Part shown: positions 63,401 through 64,000 of the stretch, one piece after another
Position numbering within the stretch: the first letter of the stretch is position 1
Layout: every line of letters begins with the position of its first letter
Assembly (NCBI GenBank): GCA_907165065.1
Contig: OU015528.1
Span: forward strand, 73,885,474-73,949,473
Length of the DNA stretch: 64,000 nt
From: Caprimulgus europaeus
Taxonomy: Eukaryota > Chordata > Aves > Caprimulgiformes > Caprimulgidae
Direction: 5' to 3'
The notes under the pieces: model-generated
The model's input: the letters and a program-made list of their open reading frames with translations, nothing else
Told to the model about the DNA's origin: nothing
The model's database searches: none
Position numbers and translations under genes: made by a program

Positions 63401-63435
63401 ACGGCAAAAAAGTAATCTGTGTCTTGCTCTTTCAG
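56986..63435 (+). other. DMTF1: DMTF1 5' intron (inferred)
   Basis: About 6.4 kb, rich in T on the plus strand, between the putative first exon and the coding exon. No LINE, LTR or coding exon was recognised. It has poly-T tracts near 57879 and 62615 and an unexplained CpG-bearing minus-strand open frame at 60238-60648. It may hide a further untranslated exon that cannot be told by eye. Confidence 0.55.
60238..60648 (-). other. Unrecognised minus-strand open frame, 136 codons
   Basis: An open frame of 136 codons on the strand opposite DMTF1, in a patch (60480-60630) with noticeably more CpG and GC than the surrounding intron. A second minus-strand frame of 111 codons (60353-60688) overlaps it. 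Visible residues include GELSGESTVLLKDTMP and RGRQPKPRSTMLYHRG. I recognise no domain, signal peptide or family, and see no splice signals or clear poly(A) remnant. It could be a decayed retrocopy, a noncoding RNA exon or chance. Confidence 0.2.
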
Positions 63436-63552
63436 GTTTGAGTATGAGCACAGTTGAAGAAGAGTCTGACACAGTGACAGTAGAAACCGTGAACTCTGTG
63501 ACTTTGACTCAGGACACTGAAGGGAACCTTATACTTCATTGCCCTCAAAATG
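63436..63552 (+). CDS. DMTF1: DMTF1 first coding exon (N-terminus), CDS from ATG at 63444
   Basis: The exon is preceded by the acceptor TGCTCTTTCAG (ending 63435) and followed by a donor, GTATAG, at 63553. The CDS starts at the ATG at 63444 and gives MSTVEEESDTVTVETVNSVT followed by a stretch ending in LILHCPQN: 36 codons plus one base, so the intron falls in phase 1. This is the acidic N-terminus of cyclin D-binding Myb-like transcription factor 1 (DMP1), which I recognise as nearly identical to mammalian DMTF1. The protein is a nuclear, Myb-repeat DNA-binding factor that activates ARF (CDKN2A) transcription and so p53, and it is antagonised by D-type cyclins. The Myb repeats and transactivation regions are in exons past the window edge. 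The open frame reads on past the donor to 63635, but those codons are intronic. A TTG at 63438 is in frame but is not the start. Confidence 0.93.
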
Positions 63553-64000
63553 GTATAGAATTGTATTGCTTAGTATTTTTTCTTTTATTTTTCCTTGATC
63601 CAACCGTCGTAGTTCCCTGCCCCCAGATTCTGTGATCCACTTGGATTTAGCTTACTTGCTGCAATTTGTTCCCATTTGTGCAATTGTAAACTGAAACTTG
63701 CAATTTGTGCAAATTTCAGTTTAAAGAAGGATTAAGTGTCAAACTAGGTGTAAATCACAAGATTTTGTATTTATGTGCCCAACAAGGATATAGCTGTTCT
63801 CTTTTATTTCAGTGGAAGTGGATTCTTAGAGCCAAGCATGTATCCCAGTTTCTGTGCACTTAAGGGGTTTGTTTGTGTGCAGTGGACTGCGGATGGTTTT
63901 TATGAAGAAAGTCTGACACAAAATGATGTTGAAGAAAGCATGTGAACTGTTACTGCCCATAACTCAGACCAAGTTCCTGGGCAGTAGTGAAACACTGAAC
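63553..64000 (+). other. DMTF1: DMTF1 intron after first coding exon, cut by window end
   Basis: Intronic sequence after the donor GTATAG. No second coding exon was found before the end of the window; the expected continuation is an acidic Asp/Glu-rich stretch. Confidence 0.7.

Noticed and set aside
63438..63440. TTG start giving two extra residues before DMTF1 MSTV
   Set aside because: A non-ATG start just inside a splice acceptor. The ATG at 63444 matches the known N-terminus.
1..64000. CRISPR arrays, operons, tRNA or rRNA genes
   Set aside because: None seen. The window is vertebrate nuclear DNA and shows no regularly spaced repeats, no tRNA-like cloverleaf boxes and no ribosomal sequence.

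Overview
This is a piece of a bird nuclear chromosome. The sign is the repeat content: many 5'-truncated CR1 LINEs ending in the avian octamer tail (ATTCTRTG units), plus two copies of an avian retroviral LTR. Introns and spacers are long and AT-rich, and only two short stretches are CpG-rich. I cannot name the species.

The window spans the interval between two divergently transcribed genes. On the minus strand, exon 1 of ELAPOR2 (KIAA1324L) lies at about 18.37-18.49 kb inside a CpG island (about 17.94-19.05 kb). Everything from 1 to 18370 is then its first intron, running off the left edge. On the plus strand, a second CpG island (about 56.65-57.48 kb) is the DMTF1 promoter. The first DMTF1 coding exon is at 63436-63552, and the gene continues past the right edge. 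From memory, human 7q21 has the same order and orientation (ELAPOR2 minus, DMTF1 plus), which supports both calls.

Region by region. 1-18370: ELAPOR2 intron 1, with two oppositely oriented solo LTRs (2160-2821 plus; 8841-9505 minus) and an inverted pair of CR1 ends (6543-6952). 17.94-19.05 kb: ELAPOR2 promoter island and exon 1. 19.05-19.42 kb: two CR1 fragments in tandem. 19.4-56.6 kb: a gene-free interval of about 37 kb with one short CR1 tail and five larger CR1 copies or fragments, three of which keep recognisable but broken pieces of the reverse-transcriptase ORF. 56.65-57.48 kb: DMTF1 promoter island with a probable noncoding first exon. 57-63.4 kb: DMTF1 5' intron. 63436-63552: first coding exon.

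No complete cellular gene, RNA gene, CRISPR array or operon is present. I found no convincing new biological system. The points most worth a second look are the inverted LTR pair inside ELAPOR2 intron 1 (one LTR carries a poly(A) signal in the sense of the gene), the CR1 hairpin, the methionine-rich start of ELAPOR2, a 16-bp POU/homeodomain-like palindrome, and an unexplained CpG-bearing minus-strand ORF in the DMTF1 5' intron.
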